DNA of 64,000 nucleotides from contig NZ_QKTW01000025.1 in assembly GCF_003236175.1 (NCBI RefSeq), forward strand, positions 147,606 through 211,605, in the 5' to 3' direction. Below the pieces are notes generated by a model. The model did no database searches. It was not told where the DNA came from and saw only the letters and a program-made list of their open reading frames with translations. Numbering within the stretch: position 1 is the stretch's first letter; each line of letters begins with the position of its first letter. Position numbers and translations under genes: made by a program. Shown here piece by piece: positions 53,100 to 62,472 of this stretch. The DNA is from Taibaiella soli (GTDB lineage: Bacteria; Bacteroidota; Bacteroidia; Chitinophagales; Chitinophagaceae).

Positions 53100-53891
53100 A
53101 TGTTTTCAATGGTCCTCACATACGCTGTCTGCAATGTTCCTGTAATGCCTTTGCGCAGCGAACCGAGTCATCATGCGGAGCAAACCAGCCAGCTACTTTT
53201 CGGAGAAAGAGCCGAGGTCCTGGAAATTGACAACAATGAATGGGCTCGCGTCCGTTGCTACTGGGATGACTATATTGGTTGGTGCAAAGCCTCTCAGCTC
53301 AGTTTTATCTCTCGTAAGGAATACGGGAAACATGCCAAATTTCTCGCGGCAAGCCATTCTGGTAAGCTCATCTTCGACGAAGCGGAAATGCAGCTGCCTT
53401 TAGGTGCCGAAATTCACCTCAAATCGGGTAAAGTCACCGCGGGTTTTTTCCACGGAAAATTCAAAGGCAAAAGATATTCTGTAAAAAAATTAAATATTGC
53501 GGAAGCAAATCTAAAGCAGACTGCCATGTTATACATGAACGCGCCTTATCAATGGGGCGGCCGTTCTGTATCAGGAATTGATTGTTCAGGGCTTTCGCAG
53601 ATGGTTTATAAACTCTCCGGCCAGAAACTGCAGCGTGATGCGTGGCAACAGGCATTGGAAGGCGAAACCGTCGATTTCCTGCAAAATGCACGTTGTGGCG
53701 ATCTCGCTTTCTTTGACAACGCAGACGGAAAAATAACGCATGTGGGCATGCTACTGGATGAGGCAACCATCATCCATGCAACTGAAATTGCCGGCCGTGT
53801 AGTAGTAGATCGCATCGACCCGGGAGGGATTATCAGCACCACGCTCAAAAAGCGAACGCACAACCTGCGTTTAGTGAAACGGTTCTTTTAG
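53100..53891 (+). CDS. C40 (NlpC/P60) peptidase with SH3 domain
   Basis: 263 aa. N-terminal bacterial SH3-like part (about 13-75, VMPLRSEPSHHAEQTSQLLFGE, WARVRCYWDDYIGW). The catalytic NlpC/P60 domain (about 140-263) has WGGRSVSGIDCSGLSQMVY (nucleophile Cys), THVGMLL (His) and HATEIAGRVVV. No clear signal peptide; several ATGs lie close to the start. It is likely a gamma-D-glutamyl-diamino acid peptidase of peptidoglycan turnover or recycling. Monocistronic. Confidence 0.92.
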   Translation: MFSMVLTYAVCNVPVMPLRSEPSHHAEQTSQLLFGERAEVLEIDNNEWARVRCYWDDYIGWCKASQLSFISRKEYGKHAKFLAASHSGKLIFDEAEMQLPLGAEIHLKSGKVTAGFFHGKFKGKRYSVKKLNIAEANLKQTAMLYMNAPYQWGGRSVSGIDCSGLSQMVYKLSGQKLQRDAWQQALEGETVDFLQNARCGDLAFFDNADGKITHVGMLLDEATIIHATEIAGRVVVDRIDPGGIISTTLKKRTHNLRLVKRFF

Positions 53892-54174
53892 ACGCACATT
53901 TAGATTTCACATTTCTTTATATTTTACCAAAACGTTGGTTTCTACCGTCGTAGCAATAACTACACGTTAACTTTTCGTTCCTTTCCTTTTTTTTAAAGAA
54001 AAGTATTTTTTGGTTGAGAACTTTTCCATAATTTCGAATTCTGAGAAAGAGTTATATAAGCAAATATTCTCCCCCCGACATCATTTGTTATTTGCTTCTA
54101 TTACTTACCTGAAATAACCCACATTTTACGAGGTAACGTAGTTATCATTTTTTTTAATCCATTTTAACATTAAA

Positions 54175-55233
54175 ATGAAGAGCATTCTTATTGCCAGCCT
54201 AATGGGGTTAGGTCTGACGACATTAAATCCGTCTGCGTCAAAAGCAGCTGACAGCAACACTATTGTCAACAAAGACAGTTCTGAGCATTACTACACTTTG
54301 GGGAAGGATGAGTATAATGCGCGCAAATACTCAAACGCATGGAAGTATTTTGAAAAAGCGGCGGGATTCGACGCCAACAATGAAAATATACAACGCAGCA
54401 TTGCTGATGTGTGTATGTTGATGAATAAACCTGCGCCCGCCATTAAAGCGCTGGAAAGTGCATATCGCATCAACCAGAACAATGAAGAGGTATTGGTAAA
54501 ACTCAATCAACTTTATTTCAATTTCGGCAACTGGGACAAAACCATTGAAATGAGCACGAAGATCAAAAAGAAAATGCCACAACAAAAAGGCATTGACTTC
54601 ATGCTCGGTAAAGCATACTACACGCAGCAAGATTTCGGTAAATCAATACCGGCATTACAAGCCGCAATTAAAGAAGACCCGAAAAATGCGGAGGCCAATT
54701 ATATGATCGGCCGTATGTATGTGCAAATGTCTAACTATTCAACTGCCGTTCCGTACTATGACATGGCAATGAAACTGGACACTACGCAGCCGCAAAGATT
54801 CTACGAATATGCAATGGTACTGGCTACTGCTGAACAATTCGACAAATCGCTTATATGGTTTGAAACGGCTTTACAGAAAGGCTACAAACCTCGCGACGAT
54901 TTCTTTATGAACATGGCCTATACAATGGCCGATGCTAAGAAATCAGATAAGGCAATAGCTATTCTTCAGGATATCCTGAAACGCAGGCCACAAGACATGA
55001 GTCTGTTGAATGGTCTCGCAGATATCAGCTACCACGCCGGTAAATACAAGGAAGCAATCGGCTATTGGGATGATGTACTTGCTAACGACGAAAAGAACGC
55101 ACGTGCACTTTATATGATCGGCGTTACTTATATCCATATGGGTAAAGATGTCGACGGTAAGCAACTCTGCGATCGTGCTATCCAGATGGATCCGTCACTG
55201 GCAGTTCTCAAACACGAGAAACGCCTTCAATAA
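54175..55233 (+). CDS. Exported TPR protein
   Basis: 352 aa. A short signal-like N-terminus (MKSILIASLMGLGLTTLNPS) ends near ASKAAD. The rest is about eight TPR units (YYTLGKDEYNARKYSNAWKYFEKAA, INQNNEEVLVKLNQLYFNFGNW-type, ANYMIGRMYVQMSNYSTAVPYY and so on). TPR scaffolds mediate protein assembly; partners are unknown. Preceded by a 280-base AT-rich gap without genes and followed by a strong terminator. Confidence 0.85.
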   Translation: MKSILIASLMGLGLTTLNPSASKAADSNTIVNKDSSEHYYTLGKDEYNARKYSNAWKYFEKAAGFDANNENIQRSIADVCMLMNKPAPAIKALESAYRINQNNEEVLVKLNQLYFNFGNWDKTIEMSTKIKKKMPQQKGIDFMLGKAYYTQQDFGKSIPALQAAIKEDPKNAEANYMIGRMYVQMSNYSTAVPYYDMAMKLDTTQPQRFYEYAMVLATAEQFDKSLIWFETALQKGYKPRDDFFMNMAYTMADAKKSDKAIAILQDILKRRPQDMSLLNGLADISYHAGKYKEAIGYWDDVLANDEKNARALYMIGVTYIHMGKDVDGKQLCDRAIQMDPSLAVLKHEKRLQ

Positions 55234-55261
55234 TCAGTCTCTTATTACAAAACCACCAATA

Positions 55262-55297
55262 AGAAAAGCACCGTTTATACGGTGCTTTTCTGCTTTT
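55262..55297 (+). terminator. Terminator of the TPR gene
   Basis: 13-bp perfect stem AGAAAAGCACCGT/ACGGTGCTTTTCT, loop TTAT, T-rich tail. Confidence 0.85.
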
Positions 55298-55390
55298 ATG
55301 TATAGTTCTCAATTATTACTTAACTACCTCTTGACTCTAAATACGTAAGGCAAGAATTGCCGGCAATCCCCATCGTCAATTAAAAGAAAG

Positions 55391-55409
55391 ATTCCCTTGA
55401 GGGATGGGT
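55391..55409 (-). repeat. Inverted family-A repeat near a stop codon
   Basis: ATTCCCTTGAGGGATGGGTG, three bases from the stop of the 361-aa gene. Confidence 0.55.
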
Positions 55410-55411
55410 GA

Positions 55412-56497
55412 CTATTCATACTCCCTTCCCTGATAAAACACCCGGAAAATATTCTGTCCGATCTGGTATTGAACCACATCATAAAAAAGATCCCAGTTAA
55501 CCAAATCTGCTGTTGTCACATCATAAGTTTCCCCTTCAGAAAACATACGCAGCGTATTTGTACGATTTACATAAGCGAGTGAATTGTATTTGATCTTGAA
55601 GTTCTCAGGATAATAACTTTCAAGTGTATAAATTTCGCCTTTGTAGAATACTTTAAAATAACCGCTCGGATCTTCGTAGGCTACAATGTAATCACCCACC
55701 TGATAGGTTGGTGTAAAAAAGCCGATATTATATACACTGTCGTTATAATAGATTTTGAAGTGGTTATCACTGCCTACAAAAGCGACCAGATTATCCCCCA
55801 CCACGTAACTCGCAGGTTTAAAATCGTCCACTTTTCTTGTTTTTCCGTTCTGGAAAATCCGGAACTGATTGTTGATATCAACGTAAGCGACCGTATTACG
55901 GCCCACATCAAAACTATTCACCTGGTAGTTGTCCTGATTAATAATATTTCCATGATAGAAAAAATGGAATTGCCCCGCATAATTGATATATGCCGCAATA
56001 TTGTCAGACACTTTAATCACATCGATTGGCGCACCAGCCAGGAAGTTTTCGATTGGGTAAACATTACCGTTATAGTATGCCTTGTATTCGCTTCGAACAC
56101 CATCGTAAAACAAAACCAGACTATCGCCCATAAAATATTGCTGACACATGCCAGAAAGATTCTTCACATTACCATGGTCAAAAACATTCAATGAACTGGC
56201 GTTCAAAAATGTCACCAGATTATCCGATACATCAAAAGAATTGGTAAAACCAACATTGATCGTCTTCACACCGCCACCATAGTAAATCTTGAATGACCGG
56301 GAATTGTCGAGATATGGGATTGCCGTTCGGCCTACTTTCGTCTGAATTGGCTGCAGATAATCTACCTTCCGAATCATCCCATTGTCCCAAACCATCATCT
56401 GATTTTGGATATTGGTGAATGTGGTAAGCGGCTGCGCAATTGCGTAGTTAAAAGAGAGCAGAATGAATGCTAACAGGAAGGCCGGTTTTCGTAGCAT
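55412..56497 (-). CDS. Secreted repeat protein (propeller-like)
   Basis: 361 aa with signal peptide (FLLAFILLSFNYAIAQ). The whole mature part is built of seven or so degenerate units of about 45 residues following a pattern like FDVGRNTVAYVDINNQFRIF then a short G-x-x-x-x-V turn (DVSDNLVTFLNASSLNVFDHG, VGDNLVAFVGSDNHFKIYYN, VGDYIVAYEDPSGYFKVFYKG). This regular YVD/YY-G rhythm suggests a beta-propeller. No family recognised. Ends beside a family-A repeat. Confidence 0.75.
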   Translation of the reverse strand: MLRKPAFLLAFILLSFNYAIAQPLTTFTNIQNQMMVWDNGMIRKVDYLQPIQTKVGRTAIPYLDNSRSFKIYYGGGVKTINVGFTNSFDVSDNLVTFLNASSLNVFDHGNVKNLSGMCQQYFMGDSLVLFYDGVRSEYKAYYNGNVYPIENFLAGAPIDVIKVSDNIAAYINYAGQFHFFYHGNIINQDNYQVNSFDVGRNTVAYVDINNQFRIFQNGKTRKVDDFKPASYVVGDNLVAFVGSDNHFKIYYNDSVYNIGFFTPTYQVGDYIVAYEDPSGYFKVFYKGEIYTLESYYPENFKIKYNSLAYVNRTNTLRMFSEGETYDVTTADLVNWDLFYDVVQYQIGQNIFRVFYQGREYE

Positions 56498-56542
56498 AAA
56501 AAGCTGAGTTTGGCATGTAAAATACGAGGATAATCGTAAAAT

Positions 56543-56597
56543 AAAAAAGCCAGCCTGAGAACAGGCCAGCCCCTATAAACCCTATCACTATGAAAAC
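56543..56597 (+). repeat. 55-bp direct repeat, copy 1
   Basis: Begins AAAAAAGCCAGCCTGAGAAC, continues AGGCCAGCCCCTATAAACCC and ends TATCACTATGAAAAC. It differs from copy 2 at a single base (CACTATG against CACCATG). It contains GCCTG-AGAA-CAGGC. A 29-codon frame starts at the terminal ATG (56590) and stops at 56679 in copy 2. Confidence 0.9.
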
Positions 56598-56663
56598 TGT
56601 TACAAAATTAAAAATGAATCCTGTTTTTCCAAACAAAATGATTTGTAATAACAAAACAAAAAC

Positions 56664-56718
56664 AAAAAAGCCAGCCTGAGAACAGGCCAGCCCCTATAAA
56701 CCCTATCACCATGAAAAC
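56664..56718 (+). repeat. 55-bp direct repeat, copy 2
   Basis: Second copy, 121 bases after copy 1. Its terminal ATG (56711) opens a 13-codon frame ending 56752. Minus-strand reading gives GC-rich hairpins followed by T-runs, so the pair might also terminate the infC transcript. Confidence 0.9.
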
Positions 56719-56911
56719 ATCTTGGTTGCTATATATGCAAAAATGTCTTTGAGATCACGTTATTTGAAGGCACAAAGTTACGTTTATTTTATTTTTCAAA
56801 CAAGGAATTGCTAAAGCCACCCTATAACAGAAAAATCTAAAGTACCTAAAGATTCAACGAATTATATAGAATGACTAAACACAATTAACTTATTTCCAAC
56901 AAATATAAATT

Positions 56912-57469
56912 TTACTTCTTCTTCTTAGGTGTAAAAATCACCAGCATTCTACGGCCTTCCATCTTTGGCATTGATTCCAGTGAACCGAATTCAGCCAGAC
57001 GCTCCGCGAATTTGAGCAGCAACAGCTCCCCTCTTTCCTGGAACATGATGGCACGTCCTTTAAACTGAACGTAACATTTTACTTTATTTCCTTCCTGAAG
57101 GAACTTTTCGGCGTGCTTGGCTTTAAAATCAAAGTCATGCTCGTCGGTATTTGGCGTAAAACGAATTTCTTTTACCTCAGACTGTTTTGCTTTTGCCTTT
57201 TGTTCTTTATCCTTTTTCTTTTTCTCGTAAAGGAATTTTTTATAATCTATAAGACGGCAAACAGGCGGTACTGCATTAGGAGAAATTTCTACGAGATCCA
57301 CTTCTTTTTCGCGCGCCATCCGCAATGCATCTTGCAGCGAGTAAACGGCAGGCTCGACGTCCTCGCCTACTAAGCGTACTTCCGGTGCGGTGATTTCTTC
57401 ATTGAGACGGTGCTCATTTTGTGGTACTCTAGGCCGAAATGGCGGTTTTCCTTTGCTTCTTTTTTGCAT
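56912..57469 (-). CDS. infC: Translation initiation factor IF-3
   Basis: 185 aa. N-terminal domain RLNEEITAPEVRLVGEDVE, linker rich in Lys/Glu (YEKKKKDKEQKAKAKQ) and C-terminal domain EIRFTPNTDEHDFDFKAKHA, VKCYVQFKGRAIMFQERG. The end is a Lys run. IF-3 keeps 30S subunits free and proofreads the start codon. It follows thrS on the same strand (72-base gap), but the usual rpmI-rplT pair does not follow. Confidence 0.97.
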   Translation of the reverse strand: MQKRSKGKPPFRPRVPQNEHRLNEEITAPEVRLVGEDVEPAVYSLQDALRMAREKEVDLVEISPNAVPPVCRLIDYKKFLYEKKKKDKEQKAKAKQSEVKEIRFTPNTDEHDFDFKAKHAEKFLQEGNKVKCYVQFKGRAIMFQERGELLLLKFAERLAEFGSLESMPKMEGRRMLVIFTPKKKK

Positions 57470-57541
57470 TAATGGTTATTAAAATGATGGCAAAAATAGT
57501 GCATTTGTATTATCAAAACACTTTTGCCGTTAGTAAAAACT

Positions 57542-59500
57542 TTATGCCAGTGCGTTTACTTTTTTGCCGCTGGTCTGATGCGCTACCAGTTCTCTCATTT
57601 CAGAAACAAATGCTTCGAACAACATAGTTCCTTTGTCTCCTTCTCCGTGTTTGCGCACAGCAACTGCGTTATCGTTCATTTCTTTTTCACCGATAACAAG
57701 CATGTAAGGCACTTTCATCAATTCTGTATCGCGGATTTTCTTACCGATTTTCTCATTACGGTCATCCACTTCCGCGCGGATGTCTGCTGCTTTCAGCTGA
57801 TTGGCAACCAGATGTGCATATTCGCTGAATTTTTCGCTGATCGGCAACACTTTTACCTGTACCGGCGCCAGCCAGAAAGGCAAATTACCACCACAGTGTT
57901 CCAGCAATACGGCGATAAAACGTTCCATAGAACCAAACGGCGCACGGTGGATCATTACCGGACGTTTGCGGGAATTATCTGAATCAACGTATTCCAGTTC
58001 AAAACGCTCAGGCAGGTTGTAATCTACCTGAATGGTACCAAGCTGCCAGCTGCGGCCCAGCGCGTCTTTCACCATAAAATCGAGCTTAGGACCGTAAAAC
58101 GCTGCTTCACCGTACTCAATAACGGTTTTCAGGCCTTTTTCCTGCGCTGCTTCCATGATAGCGCTTTCTGCAATCTGCCAGTTTTCTTCGCTACCAATGT
58201 ATTTGCTGCGGTTTTCTTTATCGCGCAGAGAGATCTGAGCTGTAAAGTCAGGGAAATCAAGTGAATTCAATACAAACAATACGAGATCGATTACTTTCTT
58301 GAATTCTTCTTTTACCTGATCCGGACGACAGAACAAGTGTGCATCATCCTGAGTAAATCCACGTACACGAGTCAGGCCGTGCAATTCCCCGCTTTGTTCG
58401 TAACGGTAAACAGTACCGAATTCAGCCAAACGCAATGGCAGATCTTTATAAGAACGCGGTGAAGACTTGTAGATTTCACAGTGGTGCGGACAGTTCATCG
58501 GTTTCAGCATAAACTCTTCGCCTTCCTGTGGTGTAGTAATCGGGCGGAATGAATCCGCACCGTATTTCTCCCAGTGACCAGAAGTTACGTAAAGCTGTTT
58601 GCTACCGATATGCGGAGTAATTACCGGCAGATAGCCGCTCTGCATCTGCGCTTTCTGCAAGAATTGCTGTAATCTTTCGCGAAGTAATGCACCTTTTGGC
58701 AACCACATTGGCAAGCCGCTACCTACTTTTTCGGAGAAAGTAAACAGTTCCAGTTCTTTACCGAGTTTGCGGTGATCACGTTTTTTAGCTTCTTCCAGCA
58801 AAGTCAGGTATTCGTCCAGTTCTTTCTGAGCCGGGAATGTAACACCATAAATGCGGGTAAGCATTTTATTTTTCTCATTACCACGCCAGTATGCACCGGC
58901 AATGTTCATGAGTTTGATCGCCTTGATAAAGCCTGTATTCGGGATGTGCGGGCCACGGCAGAGATCGGTAAAATCACCTTGTGTATAAAAAGTGATTTCG
59001 CCATCTTTCAATCCTTCCAGCAATTCCAGTTTATACTGATCGTCTTTTTCTGTGAAATAAGCGACAGCTTTATCTTTTGGCATATCCTGACGGAGATAGG
59101 CACTATTCTTCTTCGCCAGTTCTTTCATTTTGTCTTCCAGCTTTTTCAGGTCTTCTTCACCAATGGTACGGTCGCCCAGATCCACGTCGTAATAAAAACC
59201 ATTTTCGATAGAAGGGCCGATACCGAATTTTACACCCGGCATTGTTGCTTCCAGCGCTTCTGCCAGCAGGTGGGCAGATGAGTGCCAAAACGTTGATTTT
59301 GCACCTTTGTCATCCCACGTCAGCAAACGCAGCGTAGCATCACTATTAATAGGACGGGTTGCGTCCCAAACTTCTCCGTTAACTTCTGCGGCCAATACTT
59401 TACGTGCAAGGCCTTCGCTGATCGATTTTGCGACATCAAGGGAGCTTACCCCTTCCTGATACTCGCGCACTGAGCCATCTGGCAAAGTAATATGTATCAT
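57542..59500 (-). CDS. thrS: Threonyl-tRNA synthetase
   Basis: About 652 aa from ATG 59500 ([14 protein letters not shown], the TGS-domain start); the frame opens further to 59539. TGS domain (1-62), editing domain with [11 protein letters not shown] zinc-type histidines, catalytic core with [20 protein letters not shown] (zinc Cys), [21 protein letters not shown]-type motif 2 and [17 protein letters not shown] motif 3, and the anticodon-binding end. Charges tRNA-Thr. thrS-infC order is conserved in many bacteria. Confidence 0.97.
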   Translation of the reverse strand: MIHITLPDGSVREYQEGVSSLDVAKSISEGLARKVLAAEVNGEVWDATRPINSDATLRLLTWDDKGAKSTFWHSSAHLLAEALEATMPGVKFGIGPSIENGFYYDVDLGDRTIGEEDLKKLEDKMKELAKKNSAYLRQDMPKDKAVAYFTEKDDQYKLELLEGLKDGEITFYTQGDFTDLCRGPHIPNTGFIKAIKLMNIAGAYWRGNEKNKMLTRIYGVTFPAQKELDEYLTLLEEAKKRDHRKLGKELELFTFSEKVGSGLPMWLPKGALLRERLQQFLQKAQMQSGYLPVITPHIGSKQLYVTSGHWEKYGADSFRPITTPQEGEEFMLKPMNCPHHCEIYKSSPRSYKDLPLRLAEFGTVYRYEQSGELHGLTRVRGFTQDDAHLFCRPDQVKEEFKKVIDLVLFVLNSLDFPDFTAQISLRDKENRSKYIGSEENWQIAESAIMEAAQEKGLKTVIEYGEAAFYGPKLDFMVKDALGRSWQLGTIQVDYNLPERFELEYVDSDNSRKRPVMIHRAPFGSMERFIAVLLEHCGGNLPFWLAPVQVKVLPISEKFSEYAHLVANQLKAADIRAEVDDRNEKIGKKIRDTELMKVPYMLVIGEKEMNDNAVAVRKHGEGDKGTMLFEAFVSEMRELVAHQTSGKKVNALA

Positions 59501-59566
59501 AAAATAAAAAAACTCGTTAGAATGGATGCAAAGGTACAATTTGCGCTCTGCATTCGATAAATGCTA

Positions 59567-59601
59567 TAAAAAACCACCGGTTAGCAAAACTAACCGGTGG
59601 C
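59567..59601 (-). terminator. Terminator of the 59623 lipoprotein gene
   Basis: Perfect 11-bp stem CCACCGGTTAG/CTAACCGGTGG followed by T6 on the minus strand. Confidence 0.85.
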
Positions 59602-59622
59602 AAATGTAAAATATCTGACCGG

Positions 59623-60126
59623 TTAAAACTTGTTATACGTGCTAGCAATGTGTGCCGTATCTATATCGCCGAGCTTGCCGTTCGGATTTGGATAATACAC
59701 ATCATAGCGGATAGAAAAACTGTTGTCTGAAAAACTTACAATAGCTCCTTTTACTTCATCCGTATTAAAATAAGACGGCGCACCCGATATAATTAACTCA
59801 TTATCACTATTTACGATCTGCCAGGTAAAAGGCAGCGTCGGCTGATCGGTCGGAGAACATTTTCTCGTACCGCCGTTTACGTCGCCGGTATAGTTAACAC
59901 CAAATTCCAAATAGTTGTCTGCTTCGCAGGAATCCATGTATGATGTACCGATTCCGTTGAAAGAAGAGTCACCTTGCTTAGTGCCATATTTTTTCGTCGT
60001 GACCCTGAAACTACCAAGGTTCCATTTGCCGCTGCGCAGCGTGTCCTGACGACTGGTGGGTTCATCTACTTTTTTGCAGGAATAAACGAGGGTTGCCAGT
60101 AAAAAAACAACTAAAGTTTGTTTCAT
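59623..60126 (-). CDS. Lipoprotein of unknown function (lipocalin-like)
   Basis: 167 aa with lipobox VYSC at the N-terminus. The mature part opens SGKWNLGSFRVTTKKYGT and later has DNYLEFGVNYTGDVNGGTRKC, LPFTWQIVNSDNELIISG and GAIVSFSDNSFSIRYDVYYP, a strand order common to Bacteroidota lipocalin-like lipoproteins. Two cysteines may pair. Function unknown. Monocistronic. Confidence 0.75.
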   Translation of the reverse strand: MKQTLVVFLLATLVYSCKKVDEPTSRQDTLRSGKWNLGSFRVTTKKYGTKQGDSSFNGIGTSYMDSCEADNYLEFGVNYTGDVNGGTRKCSPTDQPTLPFTWQIVNSDNELIISGAPSYFNTDEVKGAIVSFSDNSFSIRYDVYYPNPNGKLGDIDTAHIASTYNKF

Positions 60127-60362
60127 TGCTTACTTCTGATTAAAAAACACCTAAAGCTAATGAATTAATTATGTTTACAAAATATTCCGATCAAAACTAT
60201 TATTTCGCAGAAACCATACGCGGGAATCATTATCTTGACCTTCGCCACCGGATTTCCGCAGGCAAAACGAATTAATAAACATTTCACATGAAGTTAAAAC
60301 CGCGTTAAACCGTTCATTCCCTGATGCATCGGGCTGTTTTGCTTATGTAAATTTGTTGCTGC

Positions 60363-61634
60363 ATGAAAAAAGTTTTCCCCGTAATAGTCTTACTGATCAC
60401 CCTTTCCGTACTCGGCATCATGTTCATTCAGATGCAATGGATACGTAATGCCATTATTGTAAAAAAAGATCAGTATACGCGTGACATCCAGAATACGCTG
60501 GAAGATGTAAAGGAAGATACTTACAAAGGCTTTCTCGCGGGCCGCAATGTAAATTATGTCAGCACGCCGGAAGACCGCGAAATGCTGCTGGAACACCTGT
60601 ACAGTTCGCAATATTTCTCGGTGGAGGAAATGTCGCACTACATCGAAAAAGACCTGAAAGCGAACAACATCAAGCAAACTTTCGAATTCAGCATTGTGAA
60701 TTTTATGAATACACAAGTGCTGTACTCACCTGGTTTTAGAAACGAATATTTCAAAACGGCCAATCATATTCTGTTGACACCGGACAATTCTTTTAACCAG
60801 GAAGTTCTTTACCTGCACTTAAAAGAGCCGCAGAATTATATCATCAGCAAAATGGGCTGGATGATTGCTGCGTCTATCCTTTTCACCTGTATTATCATTT
60901 CTGCTTTCGCATTAACCATTCGTACCATGTTCAATCAGAAAAAACTTTCCGAAGTGAAATCTGATTTTATCAACAATATGACGCACGAATTTAAGACGCC
61001 GCTGGCAACTATTTCTTTAGCGGTTGATGCGCTGAATAATGATAAGGTCATTCACGATGAATCAAAAATCCGTTATTACAGCGGCATCATCAAAGACGAA
61101 AACAAACGCATGAACAAGCAGGTCGAAAAAATCCTGCAGGCAGCCCGCATCGAGCGTCAGGACATTAAACTGAACTTACAGACACTGGACGTACATGAAG
61201 TAATCCGTAAAGTGGCTGATAATTTCGCGCTGCAGATTCAGGAAAAATCCGGCACGCTCAATCTTGACCTTCATGCTACAAAACATGTGATTCAGGCCGA
61301 TGACGTGCATTTCTCCAACATTATTTTTAACCTGCTGGATAATGCCATTAAATACTCAAAAGAGAACCCGAAAATCGAGGTAGAAACCCTGATGGCCGGC
61401 AATCAGCTTGCGATCCGTTTTAAGGATAATGGTATCGGTATGAATAAGGAAACGCAGGCAAGAATCTTCGAGAAATTCTACCGGGCACATACGGGCAATC
61501 TCCACAATGTAAAAGGTTTCGGGCTTGGGCTCAGTTATGTAAAAGTCATGATTGAAGCACATGAAGGCCGGATCAAAGTGGATAGTACACCTGGCAAAGG
61601 AAGTATTTTTACGATAACATTACCAGCCACTTAA
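60363..61634 (+). CDS. Sensor histidine kinase
   Basis: 423 aa. TM1 (5-25), a periplasmic sensor part of about 130 aa without a recognised domain, TM2 (about 168-190), then HisKA with MTHEFKTPLATIS (phospho-His about 207) and HATPase with N box IFNLLDNAIKYS, G1 FKDNGIGM and G2 GFGLGLSYVKVM. It signals from the envelope. No response regulator gene is adjacent in the window, so its partner is elsewhere. Confidence 0.95.
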   Translation: MKKVFPVIVLLITLSVLGIMFIQMQWIRNAIIVKKDQYTRDIQNTLEDVKEDTYKGFLAGRNVNYVSTPEDREMLLEHLYSSQYFSVEEMSHYIEKDLKANNIKQTFEFSIVNFMNTQVLYSPGFRNEYFKTANHILLTPDNSFNQEVLYLHLKEPQNYIISKMGWMIAASILFTCIIISAFALTIRTMFNQKKLSEVKSDFINNMTHEFKTPLATISLAVDALNNDKVIHDESKIRYYSGIIKDENKRMNKQVEKILQAARIERQDIKLNLQTLDVHEVIRKVADNFALQIQEKSGTLNLDLHATKHVIQADDVHFSNIIFNLLDNAIKYSKENPKIEVETLMAGNQLAIRFKDNGIGMNKETQARIFEKFYRAHTGNLHNVKGFGLGLSYVKVMIEAHEGRIKVDSTPGKGSIFTITLPAT

Positions 61635-61692
61635 TCGTTGATTTCTGATCGCTGAGTTTTGATTTTGTTCAGCGCTAAAATACATTTTCAAA

Positions 61693-61731
61693 GTAAAAGC
61701 GGATCAAAATTCGATCCGCTTTTACTTTTTT
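61693..61731 (+). terminator. Terminator of the kinase gene
   Basis: 13-bp stem GTAAAAGCGGATC/GATCCGCTTTTAC, then CTTTTTT. Confidence 0.85.
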
Positions 61732-61775
61732 ATTAATACCCATAAACCAGAATTCGGGAACTCGGCCGTCAGCGA

Positions 61776-62360
61776 TTAAAGAATGACCGCCAGGCTTTTG
61801 ATCACTGCAACCAGGCGGATCGCATCATAGATACGTTGTTCCGAAGCGCCATGTTGTTTTACAGAAGCTTCGTGAGAAGTCACGCAACGTTCGCATCCGT
61901 TAAGTGCGGAAACTGCCAGACTCATCAGTTCAAAAAATTCTTTACCCAATACCGGATTCATCATAATACTCATGCGAAGGCCGGCAGGTTGGTTATTGTA
62001 GAAATCCACATTATGCATATAGTGACGGAAACGGTAGAACACGTTATTTGTGTTCATCAACGCTGTACAAGCATGTGTTTCTGCGATTTCCGCGTCCGTA
62101 GCACCTTCTTTACGTGCCAGCGCATCAAATGCGTCAATCAGGATTGTATGCTTTTCATTTACCGCAACGGACAACGCCAGCAGATATGCCTCTTTTTTAT
62201 TAAGGTTGGTACTATTCAAAGTCGTACTGACATTCAGCTTTAAATCTTTAATAAAGCGGCTGTCTGCAGCGGCCAGTTTTTCAAGACTGATGCTGTTTAT
62301 AGACACATCAATCCCCAGATCGTTCAGCATATTCTGAACGGTTTCATTTTGTATTGGCAT
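61776..62360 (-). CDS. ahpD: AhpD-like alkylhydroperoxidase (carboxymuconolactone decarboxylase family)
   Basis: About 194 aa from ATG 62360 (MPIQNETVQNML); the longer frame reads back to 62414. All-helical. The redox motif GCERCVTSHEASV gives CxxC followed by His three residues later, the AhpD active site. AhpD reduces AhpC or acts as a weak peroxidase. Encoded directly after ahpC on the same strand, so both probably form a peroxide-defence unit. Confidence 0.9.
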   Translation of the reverse strand: MPIQNETVQNMLNDLGIDVSINSISLEKLAAADSRFIKDLKLNVSTTLNSTNLNKKEAYLLALSVAVNEKHTILIDAFDALARKEGATDAEIAETHACTALMNTNNVFYRFRHYMHNVDFYNNQPAGLRMSIMMNPVLGKEFFELMSLAVSALNGCERCVTSHEASVKQHGASEQRIYDAIRLVAVIKSLAVIL

Positions 62361-62390
62361 AATTGATTCTTTTGAAAGGAAATTCATAAT

Positions 62391-62426
62391 AAAGCACCTG
62401 CTGAAAAAGCTCAAAACAGGTGCTTT
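62391..62426 (-). terminator. Hairpin between ahpC and ahpD
   Basis: Stem AAAGCACCTG/CAGGTGCTTT, loop 16, weak T-run on the minus strand. It might attenuate ahpD relative to ahpC. Confidence 0.45.
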
Positions 62427-62472
62427 GTATGATTGATAACTAAGACATGACGTCTGTTGTAAAAGAGAAGAA

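Noticed and set aside
56448-56654. 68-codon hydrophobic minus-strand frame as a membrane protein
   Set aside because: It covers the duplicated 55-bp element and overlaps the start of the secreted repeat protein; hydrophobicity comes from T-rich DNA.
59501-59622. T-box riboswitch ahead of thrS
   Set aside because: No T-box specifier stem or antiterminator sequence seen, and T-boxes are not usual in Bacteroidota; the hairpin there is the neighbour gene's terminator.
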